From contig JAUUSE010000052.1 of NCBI GenBank assembly GCA_030842085.1, forward strand, positions 1-12,513: a stretch of DNA of 12,513 nucleotides, given 5' to 3'. Made by a program: the position numbers and the translations under genes. Shown here piece by piece: positions 12,502 to 12,513 of this stretch. The stretch is from Timburyella sp030842085. GTDB lineage: Bacteria > Bacillota > Clostridia > Oscillospirales > Acutalibacteraceae. The notes under the pieces were generated by a model. It did not search any database and was not told the origin of the DNA. It saw nothing but the letters and a program-made list of their open reading frames with translations. The number at the start of each line of letters is the position of its first letter. Position 1 is the first letter of the stretch.

Positions 12502-12513
12502 CGGGTGGAGCGG

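Noticed and set aside
1..12513. CRISPR array or tandem-repeat array
   Set aside because: I see no regularly spaced direct repeats anywhere in the window.

Overview
The window looks like chromosome of a low-to-moderate GC member of the Clostridia. The Shine-Dalgarno sites are strong (AGGAGG type), intergenic DNA is AT-rich with many intrinsic terminators, the copper operon is Firmicute-type, and the mobile DNA is of the kind common in gut Clostridia. No species can be named from the sequence alone.

Region 1 (about 460-4470) is a copper-homeostasis locus. A 59-residue winged-helix-like protein (minus strand) and csoR (plus strand) diverge from two back-to-back promoters. A perfect CsoR-type operator sits on the csoR start region. 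Downstream on the plus strand are copA, a Cu(I) P1B ATPase with two metal-binding domains, and copZ, a copper chaperone. The expected logic is that CsoR releases DNA when it binds Cu(I), CopZ carries Cu(I), and CopA exports it. A near-copy of the csoR leader and ribosome-binding site lies between csoR and copA.

Region 2 (about 4354-5411) is AT-rich. It holds an orphan terminator and a small zinc-ribbon membrane protein.

Region 3 (5411-11310) is the main discovery. A minus-strand gene for a lipoprotein with two IseA-like repeats is split. Its signal peptide and lipobox lie at 11196-11310, and the rest lies at 5411-6644. Between them is about 4.55 kb of mobile-element remnant. It holds, in order: a double-HTH regulator, a 61-residue protein, a truncated tnpV, a 289-bp segment bounded by inverted 11-6-11 recombinase-type sites, a tyrosine recombinase, a sigma-region-4-like protein, a 107-residue protein, a hairpin cluster that could be oriT, a MobC-like protein, and a chimeric ORF joining a relaxase N-terminus to what looks like a serine-recombinase C-terminus. 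Joining the two outer parts at a shared TGAGA restores the lipoprotein reading frame. The element has lost most of its relaxase and serine recombinase, so it is probably immobile on its own.

Region 4 (11311-12513) resumes ordinary chromosome: a promoter for the split lipoprotein gene, a DUF2500-like membrane protein on the minus strand with its own promoter and terminator, and an AT-rich stretch. At the right edge a terminator follows what may be the last few bases of a minus-strand tRNA.
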